Source: Candidatus Kapaibacterium sp. (lineage in GTDB: Bacteria > Bacteroidota > Ignavibacteria > Kapaibacteriales > NICIL-2). From it: DNA of 39,458 nucleotides. Every line of letters begins with the position of its first letter. Position 1 is the first letter of the stretch. Where the stretch lies: positions 1 through 39,458 of the forward strand of contig JANWWF010000014.1 in assembly GCA_025055755.1 (NCBI GenBank), read 5' to 3'. Below the pieces are notes generated by a model, which saw nothing but the letters and a program-made list of their open reading frames with translations, searched no databases and was not told the origin of the DNA. The position numbers and the translations under genes are program-made. Below, one piece after another: positions 16,170 to 24,465 of the stretch.

Positions 16170-17890
16170 ACGGTGTTCTACGTTTACCGGTTGAGCCAGG
16201 AGCACGGCGACTAATCCTTCTGGAAATTGCGCTGCCCGTAGTGCTTATGGTGCTGGGCATCTATGCAGGATTATTGCAAGTGCTCTTCCGGGCAGGAGTC
16301 ATACAAGCGGCAGAGTTCGGCGGCTGGGAATACTACCAAGCCCTAACACTGCATGGAGTGGTCAATGCAGTGGTTTTCACAACATTTTTTGCTGTAGCAT
16401 TCGGCAATGCTCTTGTTCCTTACGCACTCGGTATGACGCTGCCGCTACGGTGGGCATGGGTATCGGGCATTACCATGATTGTTGGGACGCTCATGGCAGC
16501 ATGGGCGATCTTAGCTGGGAAAGCCTCGGTGCTCTACACGTTCTATCCCCCATTGATGGCACATCCGTTGTTTTACATCGGAGCGGCACTGTTGATTGTT
16601 GGATCGTGGATTGCGTTCTTCAACTGGATCCCTCTCTACGTGCGATGGCGAAGAGAACATCCAGGGGAAAAGACGCCATTAGCGGTGGTTGGCATGTTTG
16701 CAACGTTTATTGTTTGGTTCATCGCAACCATTGCTGTCGCCATTGAAGTTCTGGTGCTGTTGATTCCATGGTCGCTTGGATGGACGCAAGAAGTCAATGT
16801 GCCACTGGCTCGAATGTTGTTTTGGTTTTTCGGGCATCCTTTAGTGTACTTTTGGCTTCTTCCGGCCTACACGATGTATTACACGATGCTTCCGCGACTG
16901 GCAGGAGGGAAGCTCTATTCCGATAAGGTCGCACGATTGGTATTCATGCTCCTGATTTTGTTTTCCATTCCAGTTGGTGCACATCACCAGTACACGGAGC
17001 CGGTCGTTAGTAGCGGATCGAAATTGCTTCATGCGTTCTTAACCTTTGCGGTTGCTCTTCCCAGCCTCATCACGGCTTTTACCATCGCAGCATCGCTGGA
17101 GTATGGGGCACGGCAGCGGGGCGCACAGGGTCTGTTCGATTGGATTGTCAAACAGCCATTTTTCTCCACCGACAACTGGATGTTCGCGTACCTCATTGCA
17201 GGGCTTATCATTTTCATCATGGGTGGGATTTCGGGTATCGTCAATGCTTCCTACAACATGAACCTGGTTGTGCATAACACCAGCTGGATACCAGGACACT
17301 TCCACTTAACCGTAGCTGGGCCGGTCTTATTGGCATTCCTTGGGATGAGTTTGCATTTACTTTCAACGTACAGTGGCAAGGAGCTACGCCTGAAGCGGCT
17401 GGCAGTTGCAGTGCCATACTTGTGGTTGGTTGGAGTGTTTGTCTTCTCTTGGGGCATGATGCGCGGTGGTTTGCACGGTGAACCCCGCCGCTCGAATCTT
17501 GGGTTGTCATACCTAAACCCGGACAGTCCTTTCTATCATCCCGAGTGGAAGCTCTATGTCACCGTTACAATGATTGGTGGCATTATCATGACAATTGCAA
17601 TGCTTGCATACTTCATGGTCTTCTTTACCACGGCATTGAGTAAACGGTCGCAGGAAGCTCAGGTGACATTTCCGCTATCGGAAGCTTACCATGATGAACC
17701 TGCGGGAGCGTTGCTTAATTTTCGGCCATGGCTTATTGCAGCTCTGGTTCTCATTGTTGTTGCATATACGCCGATGGTACGAGACGTTATGCGGGGAACG
17801 TTCAGCAGCGCTCCTGGCTACGAGCCACACAATCCTGCCCCCGTTAATCAGTCTCTCGAGGAAGAAATCGAGCAATCAGCCACCCCGTGA
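16166..17890 (+). CDS. cbaA: cytochrome c oxidase subunit I, ba3 (B) type
   Basis: Reduces O2 to water at a heme a3-CuB site and pumps protons. It has 574 residues and many transmembrane helices. Metal ligands: H63 (LHGVVN) and H380 for the low-spin heme, H378 for heme a3, and H224, H273 and H274 for CuB, with the cross-linkable tyrosine Y228 in HPLVY. HPLVYFWLLPAY and PGHFHLTVAG are nearly the same as in Thermus ba3, and the HPEV glutamate of A-type enzymes is replaced by leucine, marking a B-type enzyme with only a K-channel analogue. Such oxidases have high O2 affinity. It overlaps Sco by 4 bases downstream. Confidence 0.95.
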   Translation: MNGVLRLPVEPGARRLILLEIALPVVLMVLGIYAGLLQVLFRAGVIQAAEFGGWEYYQALTLHGVVNAVVFTTFFAVAFGNALVPYALGMTLPLRWAWVSGITMIVGTLMAAWAILAGKASVLYTFYPPLMAHPLFYIGAALLIVGSWIAFFNWIPLYVRWRREHPGEKTPLAVVGMFATFIVWFIATIAVAIEVLVLLIPWSLGWTQEVNVPLARMLFWFFGHPLVYFWLLPAYTMYYTMLPRLAGGKLYSDKVARLVFMLLILFSIPVGAHHQYTEPVVSSGSKLLHAFLTFAVALPSLITAFTIAASLEYGARQRGAQGLFDWIVKQPFFSTDNWMFAYLIAGLIIFIMGGISGIVNASYNMNLVVHNTSWIPGHFHLTVAGPVLLAFLGMSLHLLSTYSGKELRLKRLAVAVPYLWLVGVFVFSWGMMRGGLHGEPRRSNLGLSYLNPDSPFYHPEWKLYVTVTMIGGIIMTIAMLAYFMVFFTTALSKRSQEAQVTFPLSEAYHDEPAGALLNFRPWLIAALVLIVVAYTPMVRDVMRGTFSSAPGYEPHNPAPVNQSLEEEIEQSATP

Positions 17891-18468
17891 AACAGCGAGC
17901 AGTTTTTTGGACAGTGCTCGTTTCTGCAGTGCTGCTGCTTGGCGGTTGTGATGCTGCCCATCCGCCGAGCAGCAGCCGCCTGCAGGCTACCGATGGACGC
18001 ACGTATAACTTTCCCGCGGACCTGCGAGGACGCATCGTCATTGTAAGCTTTATCTACACTCACTGCCCAGATATTTGCCGGATGACCATTGGGCATTTGC
18101 TCGATCTATGGGAGCGGGTTGGGGGGGATACGAATGTAGTGTTTGCCACCGTTACACTTGATCCAGCCCGAGATACAGTCGCTGCTTTACGGCAATACGC
18201 AGAGGTATGGGGGATCCCGTCAGTACGCTGGCTCCTGCTGACAGGAACTATTGCTGAGGTTGAACGCGTTCATAAAGCATTTGGAATAGTAGCGCGGAAA
18301 AGCTATACCGAGCGTTTGCCTACGGGGGAGAGTGTGTACTTCATTGACCATACAGATGCAGTCTTCTTGCTGGATCGCAATGGCATTGTCCGTGATCGAC
18401 GGGAAGGAAGTTCGCTGGATGTTAGAAAATATGCCCAAATGGTGCAACAATACATTCGTGGCCAATGA
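17887..18468 (+). CDS. SCO1/SenC copper chaperone (lipoprotein)
   Basis: Delivers or reduces copper and thiols for assembly of the oxidase CuA site. It has a lipoprotein signal with lipobox LLGGC (C21), then a thioredoxin-like fold with the copper site CPDIC (C60, C64) in TFxxTxCPxxC context (SFIYTHCPDIC) and the conserved H155 (YFIDHTDAVFLLD). Length 193 is normal. It starts with GTG at 17887, overlapping the stop of subunit I by 4 bases (GTGA), and its own stop overlaps the next copper chaperone by 4 bases. This tight coupling ties it to the ba3 enzyme, although it may serve the A-type oxidase too. Confidence 0.92.
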   Translation: MKQRAVFWTVLVSAVLLLGGCDAAHPPSSSRLQATDGRTYNFPADLRGRIVIVSFIYTHCPDICRMTIGHLLDLWERVGGDTNVVFATVTLDPARDTVAALRQYAEVWGIPSVRWLLLTGTIAEVERVHKAFGIVARKSYTERLPTGESVYFIDHTDAVFLLDRNGIVRDRREGSSLDVRKYAQMVQQYIRGQ

Positions 18469-18884
18469 AGCTGATTATTGTCGCGATAATTACTTTCGTT
18501 GGAGTACATGCTTCGGCGCAGGTTGCTTCCCTCCAGCTGAAGAATGGATGGATGTATAGTGCCGATAGCGGTATGATTACAGGTGCCTTTCTGACCATCC
18601 AGAACCGCTCACCTCAACCGGACACGATAATTGCAGCAATTGCAGAGTGTGCTGAACATACGGAAATTCATACGACCGTCCGCAATGAAGATGGGACGAT
18701 GGGAATGCGCCCCATTCCAGAATTGATTGTTCCATCGCGGGGGAGCCTTGTTCTGAAGCCGCGGAGTCTCCACATCATGCTCTATCATCTCCGGAAAACG
18801 CTCCGACCAGGCGATCGGTGCATCTTATTTCTGCGTAGTAAACGGCACGGCACACTGAAAACAGAACTTATAGTGCGCCGGTAA
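18465..18884 (+). CDS. PCu(A)C-type periplasmic copper chaperone
   Basis: Binds Cu(I) in the periplasm and passes it to CuA or to Sco. It has 139 residues with a signal peptide (1-18, HASAQ). The ligand pattern H69-x11-M81-x21-H103-x-M105 agrees with the known H(M)x10Mx21HxM motif of the family (DUF461), with a one-residue longer first spacing (M79 is also near). It overlaps sco by 4 bases (ATGA at 18465), completing a subunit II - subunit I - Sco - PCu(A)C series, a full assembly set for the CuA centre. Confidence 0.88.
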   Translation: MKLIIVAIITFVGVHASAQVASLQLKNGWMYSADSGMITGAFLTIQNRSPQPDTIIAAIAECAEHTEIHTTVRNEDGTMGMRPIPELIVPSRGSLVLKPRSLHIMLYHLRKTLRPGDRCILFLRSKRHGTLKTELIVRR

Positions 18885-18912
18885 TCATGTATCACAACCT
18901 TGTGTTTCTGTC

Positions 18913-19341
18913 ATGCTTCTCTTTTCTCGCGTAGTAGCTTGTGTGGTAACGCTCACGATTTCCTTTGCAATTGCTTTTGCTGGCGCGGATAAAGCTACGA
19001 TGGAGCGCGGCGCTAAAGTGTACAAAGGCTATTGCAGCACATGCCACCAAGCCAACGGGCAAGGGCTTTCGACAATCTACCCACCCTTGGCAAATTCAGA
19101 TTGGCTCAAGAATAATCCCAAAGAGAAGGTTATCGAGGCGGTCGTCTATGGCATGAAAGGACCTATCACCGTCAACGGAAAAAAGTACAATGGAGTGATG
19201 AATCCGTTGCCTAGCACGTACAAAGACGAGGATGTTGCTGCAGTCATCACCTATGTGTACAATTCCTGGGGAAATCCAGGAACCGTTGTCACGGTTGAAG
19301 ATGTTCGGAAAGTGAAAGCAGCACGAAGCAAGAAAAAGTAA
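18913..19341 (+). CDS. monoheme cytochrome c
   Basis: A small periplasmic class I cytochrome c of 142 residues and the likely electron donor to one or both oxidases. There is a signal peptide or N-terminal anchor (1-23), heme site CSTCH (C41-H45) and axial methionine M96 in GVMNPLP. The C-terminus is rich in lysine (KVKAARSKKK), which may help docking to acidic CuA domains. It lies 28 bases after the PCu(A)C gene and 189 bases before the A-type oxidase, so it sits between the two enzymes; which it serves is not settled by the sequence. Confidence 0.9.
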   Translation: MLLFSRVVACVVTLTISFAIAFAGADKATMERGAKVYKGYCSTCHQANGQGLSTIYPPLANSDWLKNNPKEKVIEAVVYGMKGPITVNGKKYNGVMNPLPSTYKDEDVAAVITYVYNSWGNPGTVVTVEDVRKVKAARSKKK

Positions 19342-19411
19342 AAAGCAGCCGACATTGGTTGCGATTAAGAGCACTCGTTACCTTTACGAGAAAGTGGTAT
19401 AGATGTTGCCG

Positions 19412-19444
19412 CTTCTCTGCTGCAGCTGCAGAGTGGTATTTTCG
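19412..19444 (+). terminator. possible weak terminator after the ba3 - cytochrome c unit
   Basis: CTCTGC (19415-19420) pairs with GCAGAG (19428-19433) around a 7-base loop, followed by TGGTATTTT. The T run is late and short. A smaller hairpin CTCGT/ACGAG lies at 19374-19390. The 189-base gap suggests the A-type oxidase has its own promoter, but none could be read. Confidence 0.25.
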
Positions 19445-19530
19445 CCGCTACTAACATATGATATGCTACAGTTTCAACGAGACAAAAGCGCAGCAGAAAT
19501 AGTTCTATCATCAAGATGCATGGAGAAGCT

Positions 19531-20343
19531 ATGAACTCTTCAACTCGACAGGCGTTGTGGTATGCACTATTTATTCTGATTTTTACCGCAATCGCTACAT
19601 ACACAGTTGCGAACAAGACCTGGTGGTTCCCACCTCTTGCATCGGTACAGGGTGCAGAGATCGATCGCTTGTTCATGATTACTCTTGTTATCACGGGAAT
19701 AGTGTTCATTGCTGTCCATATCGTATTGGCTTACTTTATCTGGCGATATCGCTCACGTCCTGATGCGAAAGCAGCATACATCACTCACAACACGCGTTTC
19801 GAGGTCTCTGCTGCAGCGACGGTTGCATTAGCATTGGTGATTTTGGTAGGGGGTGGTACGACGTTATGGACAAAAATTCAAAGCCCTCCTCCTGAAGATG
19901 CTTTCACAGTAGAAGTGTGGGCAGAACAGTTCCGTTGGACATTCCACTACCCTGGAGCAGATGGGCGAATGGGGAATGTAGATGTGCGTTTCATCAGTGA
20001 TGAAAACCCTTACGGTCTTGATCCAAACGATCCGTATGCGAAGGATGACATTTTCACTACTGAAATGCATGTGCCGTATGGGGCACCAATAGCAGTGATC
20101 CTTCGCTCAAAAGATGTACTCCACAGCTTCTTTCTACCACACTTTCGCATGAAAATGGATGTTGTCCCTGGAATGAAAACGCGCATGTGGTTTACACCGA
20201 CGCAAGCAGGAACGTTTGAAATTCCCTGCACAGAACTCTGTGGTGTTGGTCACTATATCATGCGCGGAGTGCTGACAGTTGAATCCCCCGAACAATTCAA
20301 TGAATGGATACGCCAACAAACACCTGTAGCAATGTCTCAGTAA
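19531..20343 (+). CDS. ctaC: cytochrome c oxidase subunit II, A type
   Basis: The CuA subunit of the A-type oxidase, 270 residues. Two transmembrane helices (about 8-28 and 50-70, plus a further hydrophobic stretch near 95-110) precede the cupredoxin domain, which starts at FRWTFHYPG. CuA ligands: the histidine in DVLHSFFLP and the CTELCGVGHYIM motif. There is no cytochrome c domain at the C-terminus, so it is not a fused caa3-type subunit; the free cytochrome c at 18913 may replace it. An acidic loop (DENPYGLDPNDPYAKDD) is typical of this branch. The ATG at 19531 has GGAG at 19522 and was preferred over the ATG at 19516. Confidence 0.93.
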   Translation: MNSSTRQALWYALFILIFTAIATYTVANKTWWFPPLASVQGAEIDRLFMITLVITGIVFIAVHIVLAYFIWRYRSRPDAKAAYITHNTRFEVSAAATVALALVILVGGGTTLWTKIQSPPPEDAFTVEVWAEQFRWTFHYPGADGRMGNVDVRFISDENPYGLDPNDPYAKDDIFTTEMHVPYGAPIAVILRSKDVLHSFFLPHFRMKMDVVPGMKTRMWFTPTQAGTFEIPCTELCGVGHYIMRGVLTVESPEQFNEWIRQQTPVAMSQ

Positions 20344-20360
20344 CTGCTGAAGGTTAGCCT

Positions 20361-22235
20361 ATGGAAACAACATCAATTGCCCACGCAGAAGCGCCCGTTG
20401 AAGTACATCACCATGAGCCGCAGAGCTTCTGGACCAAGTATGTGTTTAGCCAGGATCACAAGGTTATCGCCATGCAGTATATGATTACTGCACTGGTGAT
20501 GGGCTTTATCGGCATGGTGATGTCGTGGATTTTCCGCATCCAGCTTGCATGGCCAGAGCATAATCTGCCGTTTCTCCGCTTTTTGATGCCGACAAACATG
20601 GAAAGCGGCACACTCCAGACGCCCGGCTACTACATGCTCGTGACCATGCACGGGACGATTATGATCTTTTTTCTCCTCACAGCGATTCTGACGGGAGGCT
20701 TTGGGAATTTTCTCATCCCTCTCCAGGTGGGCGCGCGGGATATGGCATTCCCCTTCCTAAACATGCTGAGCTATTGGTTCTATTTCCTTTCGTGCGTAGT
20801 TATAACTGCATCATTGTTTGTTACAACGGGTGCTGCGTCTGCAGGATGGACCTCGTATCCTCCATTGAGTGCGATAGCGAAGGCAACTCCAGGTTCTGGT
20901 TTAGGACAAGACCTCTGGCTTATTTCGATTGCACTGTTCATTGTTGCCTCGACGATGGGTAGTTTGAACTACGTAACCACTGCGCTCAACATGCGTGCGA
21001 AAGGCATGACGCTGATGCGTATGCCACTGACGGTATGGGGTATCATCGTTGCAGCAATGTTGGGACTATTTGCATTCCCTGCGCTCTTTGCTGGTGCTGT
21101 GCTTCTCCTTCTTGACCGACATTTAGGAACAAGCTTTTTCCTTCCGTACTTGGTAGTTGGAGGAGAGCATATTGTTCGGAATGATGGGAGTCCACTTCTG
21201 TGGCAGCACTTATTCTGGTTTTTGGGACATCCGGAGGTTTACATCTTGATTCTCCCTGCCATGGGGATTACTTCCGAAATTCTCTCCAACGGTGCTCGAA
21301 AGCCGATATTTGGCTACAAAGTAATGGTTGGCTCGATTGCAGCAATCGGGTTTTTGAGCTTTATCGTATGGGGACATCACATGTTCGTTAGTGGCATGAA
21401 TCCATGGCTTGGATTTGCATTCGTTATTACCACCCTCATTATCGCAATTCCCTCAGCCATTAAGACTTTCAACTGGCTTGGGACGTTGTGGAAAGGGAAC
21501 ATCCGCTTTACCACCCCCATGCTGTTTGCTATTGGATTCATCTCAACATTCGTCACGGGGGGATTGACAGGACTATTCCTGGGGAATTCTGCTCTTGATA
21601 TTCCACTGCACGACACCTACTTTGTCGTTGCACACTTCCATGTAGTGATGGGCTTGAGCTCGGTGTTCGGTATCTTCGGCGGTATCTACTACTGGTTCCC
21701 CAAGATGACGGGCAGAATGATGAATGAACTGTGGGGGAAAGTGCACTTCTGGCTGACGTTTGTAGGGTCCTACGGCGTGTTCTGGACGATGCACTACCTT
21801 GGCTTTATGGGTATGCCACGCCGTTACTACAGCTACGAAAGCTATCAGTTCTTGCCGCCAGATATGCATGTTCTGCAGGTGATTATCACCGTGTCCGCTC
21901 TTATTGTGGGTGCAGCTCAGTTCATCTTTATCGTGAATTTCATTGGGTCATGGCTGCGCGGCAAGAAAGCCCCTGATAATCCATGGCAAGCAACGACACT
22001 CGAATGGCAGGCACCAACACCACCTCCTCATGGCAACTGGGGTCCAACACTGCCGGTTGTTCACCGATGGCCATATGACTATAGTGTGCCTGGAGCCTCG
22101 GCTGACTTTGTACCCCAGACAGTTCCGGTGGAAGTAGAGCCCACCGGAGAACATCACCGCGTTGCGGTAGCGGTCAACGGTCATGCGCATGGTCATCCTC
22201 ACACCAATGGAAGTGGCAATGGTCACCATAGCTGA
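20361..22235 (+). CDS. ctaD: cytochrome c oxidase subunit I, A type
   Basis: Catalytic subunit, 624 residues, about 12 transmembrane helices. Ligands: H97 (MHGTIMIFF) and H427 for heme a, H425 for heme a3, H290, H339 and H340 for CuB, with Y294 of HPEVY as the cross-linked tyrosine. E292 in HPEVY and the aspartate in VGARDMAFP mark a D-channel, and IPSAIKTFNW carries the K-channel lysine, so this is an A1-type proton pump. The C-terminal tail, after the last helix (about residue 540 on), ends in a histidine-rich stretch with many HxH pairs (VNGHAHGHPHTNGSGNGHHS), an unusual cytoplasmic tail that could bind metal. Its end overlaps the next gene by 17 bases. Confidence 0.96.
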   Translation: METTSIAHAEAPVEVHHHEPQSFWTKYVFSQDHKVIAMQYMITALVMGFIGMVMSWIFRIQLAWPEHNLPFLRFLMPTNMESGTLQTPGYYMLVTMHGTIMIFFLLTAILTGGFGNFLIPLQVGARDMAFPFLNMLSYWFYFLSCVVITASLFVTTGAASAGWTSYPPLSAIAKATPGSGLGQDLWLISIALFIVASTMGSLNYVTTALNMRAKGMTLMRMPLTVWGIIVAAMLGLFAFPALFAGAVLLLLDRHLGTSFFLPYLVVGGEHIVRNDGSPLLWQHLFWFLGHPEVYILILPAMGITSEILSNGARKPIFGYKVMVGSIAAIGFLSFIVWGHHMFVSGMNPWLGFAFVITTLIIAIPSAIKTFNWLGTLWKGNIRFTTPMLFAIGFISTFVTGGLTGLFLGNSALDIPLHDTYFVVAHFHVVMGLSSVFGIFGGIYYWFPKMTGRMMNELWGKVHFWLTFVGSYGVFWTMHYLGFMGMPRRYYSYESYQFLPPDMHVLQVIITVSALIVGAAQFIFIVNFIGSWLRGKKAPDNPWQATTLEWQAPTPPPHGNWGPTLPVVHRWPYDYSVPGASADFVPQTVPVEVEPTGEHHRVAVAVNGHAHGHPHTNGSGNGHHS

Positions 22236-22857
22236 AAAATCCGCTGAGCGACGTGCTATCGTTCCGCCACCTCCTCGTCGAGATGATGGATGGTGGAACG
22301 GCAGCGACGATCCCCAGTCGCTGGCGGTGCCAAGCTGGCAACTGGGGACGTGGATTGGATTGGGCACTCTCACAGTCCTGTTTGCTGCTCTTTCGAGCGC
22401 GTATATCGTGCGCATCGGTGGCGAACGTCTCGCCTTTGCATTACCTCAAACGGTTTGGCTAAGCACCGCCTTGCTGATAGCTAATAGTGTGGCATTAGTA
22501 GTGGCACGACGTCTTTTGGAACGGCGGCAACGCCGTTTTATACGGTGGCTGTTTGTCTCCGCCGGCATTGGCATCGCATTCCTTGCTGCCCAGGCAATAA
22601 CATGGCAAATTATGGCAGGGCAGGGATTGTTCTTGACAACAAATCCACACAGCAGCTTTTTCTATGTGCTTACGGTCGTGCATGGTGCCCATGTTCTTGG
22701 GGGACTTGTGGCACTGGGTCGGTGCATGTATCATGTGCGCCAGCGCAGCCCACTTTCTCGCATGCGGCGAGCGCTTGGCATGACGGCGACATATTGGCAC
22801 TTTGTTGATGCTGTGTGGCTATGGATTGTCGCGCTCTTTTTGTGGACTTCTTTGTAA
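22219..22857 (+). CDS. heme-copper oxidase subunit III (first of two)
   Basis: A 212-residue membrane protein with about five helices. The family ending TYWHFVDAVWLWIVALFLW and the helix VLTVVHGAHVLGGLVAL carry the conserved HG-x-HV and YWHFVD motifs. A proline-rich charged N-terminus (VPPPPRRDD) precedes the first helix. The start was set at ATG 22219, overlapping subunit I by 17 bases; an ATG at 22207 is possible. It is more divergent than the second copy at 22885, and together they may replace a single seven-helix subunit III or form two different versions. Confidence 0.85.
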   Translation: MVTIAEKSAERRAIVPPPPRRDDGWWNGSDDPQSLAVPSWQLGTWIGLGTLTVLFAALSSAYIVRIGGERLAFALPQTVWLSTALLIANSVALVVARRLLERRQRRFIRWLFVSAGIGIAFLAAQAITWQIMAGQGLFLTTNPHSSFFYVLTVVHGAHVLGGLVALGRCMYHVRQRSPLSRMRRALGMTATYWHFVDAVWLWIVALFLWTSL

Positions 22858-22884
22858 GTTTCATTTGAGTAGCAGGCAGAAACT

Positions 22885-23538
22885 ATGGCAACTGCAGAAT
22901 TATCGCTTCACCAAGAATTCCAAGAATACACGCTGCGCTCGCCCTTTAGAGCAAGCTGGCAGAAGGTGATGATGTGGGTGTTCATCGTTGTGGACGCCCT
23001 TACATTTGGCAGCTTACTTGTTAGCTACGGTTTTACGCGGGTGAGCCTCGGCGAGTGGGCAAACCCTGCAGAAGTGTTTGCGCTCCACATCGGCGGCAAG
23101 GAAATTCCCTTGCTGCTTATTGCTATCATGACGTTTATTCTGGTAAGCTCCAGCGGCACTATGGCGTTGGCGGTAGCAAATGCGTATGAGCGGAAGAAAA
23201 AAGAGACAGTACTTTTCCTGACGCTCACGATGCTGCTGGGGCTAACTTTTGTCGGATGTCAGGTGTATGAATGGACGCACCTCATCACGCATGGTACTCG
23301 TCCCTGGTGGAATCCATACGGACCACCCCAATTTGGCGCATACTTTTTCACGCTGACAGGGTTCCACGGTCTGCATGTGCTTAGTGGGGTCATTTATCTG
23401 GCAATCGTAGCACGGATGGTCGCGAATGGAACACTGGATCGCCGTGGTTCATACCAGCTTGTTGAAATCGCAGGGCTCTACTGGCACTTTGTGGACTTGA
23501 TCTGGGTGTTTATCTTTACCATGTTTTACTTGTTCTGA
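22885..23538 (+). CDS. ctaE: cytochrome c oxidase subunit III (second copy)
   Basis: A 217-residue five-helix subunit III that supports the proton-uptake side and stability of subunit I. The first helix begins WQKVMMWVFIVVDALTFGSL, the fourth has GFHGLHVLSGVIYL and the last is YWHFVDLIWVFIF. The family's conserved acidic and histidine residues are present (YEWTHL). It is the better family match of the two tandem copies. A gap of 27 bases separates it from the first, and only 7 bases lead to subunit IV. Confidence 0.9.
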   Translation: MATAELSLHQEFQEYTLRSPFRASWQKVMMWVFIVVDALTFGSLLVSYGFTRVSLGEWANPAEVFALHIGGKEIPLLLIAIMTFILVSSSGTMALAVANAYERKKKETVLFLTLTMLLGLTFVGCQVYEWTHLITHGTRPWWNPYGPPQFGAYFFTLTGFHGLHVLSGVIYLAIVARMVANGTLDRRGSYQLVEIAGLYWHFVDLIWVFIFTMFYLF

Positions 23539-23545
23539 GGTGACA

Positions 23546-23854
23546 ATGGCAGAAGGCACACACGTTCCGATTCGCAAGTATTTGACAGTATGGTTTTGGC
23601 TTTTTATTCTGAGTGCGCTGGCATACTTTATTGACGTTGTTCATGTGCCATCACCATGGAAGGCAATTCTCCTGGTGATGGTTGCACTCATGAAAGCAGG
23701 GATGATTATGGCGGTGTTCATGCACCTCGGCTATGAGCGGCTAAGTTTGATATATGCTGTTGTTGCACCTTTGATTTTCCTGGTCGTCATGACCATTGCT
23801 TTCTTGCCAGAAGGAACAGCGGTATTAGGTAGTCATGCAATAGCTGCACCATAA
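23546..23854 (+). CDS. ctaF: cytochrome c oxidase subunit IV
   Basis: A small membrane subunit of 102 residues with three hydrophobic segments, of the prokaryotic subunit IV family (PF03626 type). The helix AILLVMVALMKAGMIMAVFM with the following HLGYER is characteristic. The ATG at 23546 has a GAGGTG site that overlaps the stop of the preceding gene; a GTG at 23540 is less likely. Its stop shares one base with the start of the next gene (TAATG), a coupling that links the small CxxC protein to the oxidase. Confidence 0.88.
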   Translation: MAEGTHVPIRKYLTVWFWLFILSALAYFIDVVHVPSPWKAILLVMVALMKAGMIMAVFMHLGYERLSLIYAVVAPLIFLVVMTIAFLPEGTAVLGSHAIAAP

Positions 23855-24096
23855 TGAAGTACCGGTGGATGAAAGTAGTTGTTGCGCTTTTGGCTTTTGC
23901 GCACACAGTGTGGGCGCAGTGCGCCATGTGTAAGTCAGCAGTAGAGACAACCGACAATGCTGGCTTTGTCACTGCGCTTCGCGATGGCATATACCTTATG
24001 CTGGTAACGCCGTATGCTATCGCTGCAGTAATTGCGGTAGCGGTGTATGTGCGCTGGCGAAAACGCCGACGTATTGTTGATCCCTCTTTGAACTAA
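23854..24096 (+). CDS. small CxxC single-pass membrane protein of oxidase loci
   Basis: An 80-residue protein of unknown function. It has a signal peptide ending VWA, so the mature protein begins QCAMCK, placing a CxxC with an embedded methionine at its very N-terminus in the periplasm. A single helix follows (about 45-65, YLMLVTPYAIAAVIAVAVYV) and a basic tail (RWRKRRR) faces the cytoplasm. Short proteins of this layout are common beside oxidase genes in Bacteroidota, from general memory. CxxC plus Met suggests binding of copper or heme-assembly thiols, an inference. It overlaps subunit IV by one base (TAATG) and is followed by the next gene with no gap. Confidence 0.75.
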   Translation: MKYRWMKVVVALLAFAHTVWAQCAMCKSAVETTDNAGFVTALRDGIYLMLVTPYAIAAVIAVAVYVRWRKRRRIVDPSLN

Positions 24097-24465
24097 ATGC
24101 CGCTTCCTCTTTCGCAAAGGGGGTACGTGTGCACCCTATTGATCGTTCTGCTGGGTGGAATTATCGGTTGCCGGACAGCACCGCCTCCCGTACCGGCAGA
24201 TGCAGTCGTTCTTAGTGGGCGTATCAATCCGATGATGGGACCAAGCGGAGCAGTGCTCTGCTGGGTGCTCGAATCGGGGAGTGACCTGCGATCGCTCAAA
24301 TACTACGTCCTCGTCGGGCGAGAAGAACTCATGGAGCGCCTGCGCCAAGAAGATGCAACGGTAACTTTGCGTGCGATTATTCGCAGCGATATATCCACTG
24401 ACTGCCCTGTTGGTACCGTTGCAGAAGTGTATGAAATTATCTCTTTGCGCACCCCAAAAGATTAG
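24097..24465 (+). CDS. small lipoprotein of unknown function
   Basis: A 122-residue product I do not recognise. The N-terminus is a lipoprotein signal with lipobox GIIGC (C25), followed by a proline-rich linker (TAPPPVPAD). The remainder looks beta-rich with two later cysteines (in VLCWVL and in TDCPVG), which might form a disulfide, and an EEL/EDA helix between. It starts right after the stop of the CxxC protein and its 3' end overlaps the next gene by 35 bases, so it is part of the same unit. Confidence 0.6.
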   Translation: MPLPLSQRGYVCTLLIVLLGGIIGCRTAPPPVPADAVVLSGRINPMMGPSGAVLCWVLESGSDLRSLKYYVLVGREELMERLRQEDATVTLRAIIRSDISTDCPVGTVAEVYEIISLRTPKD

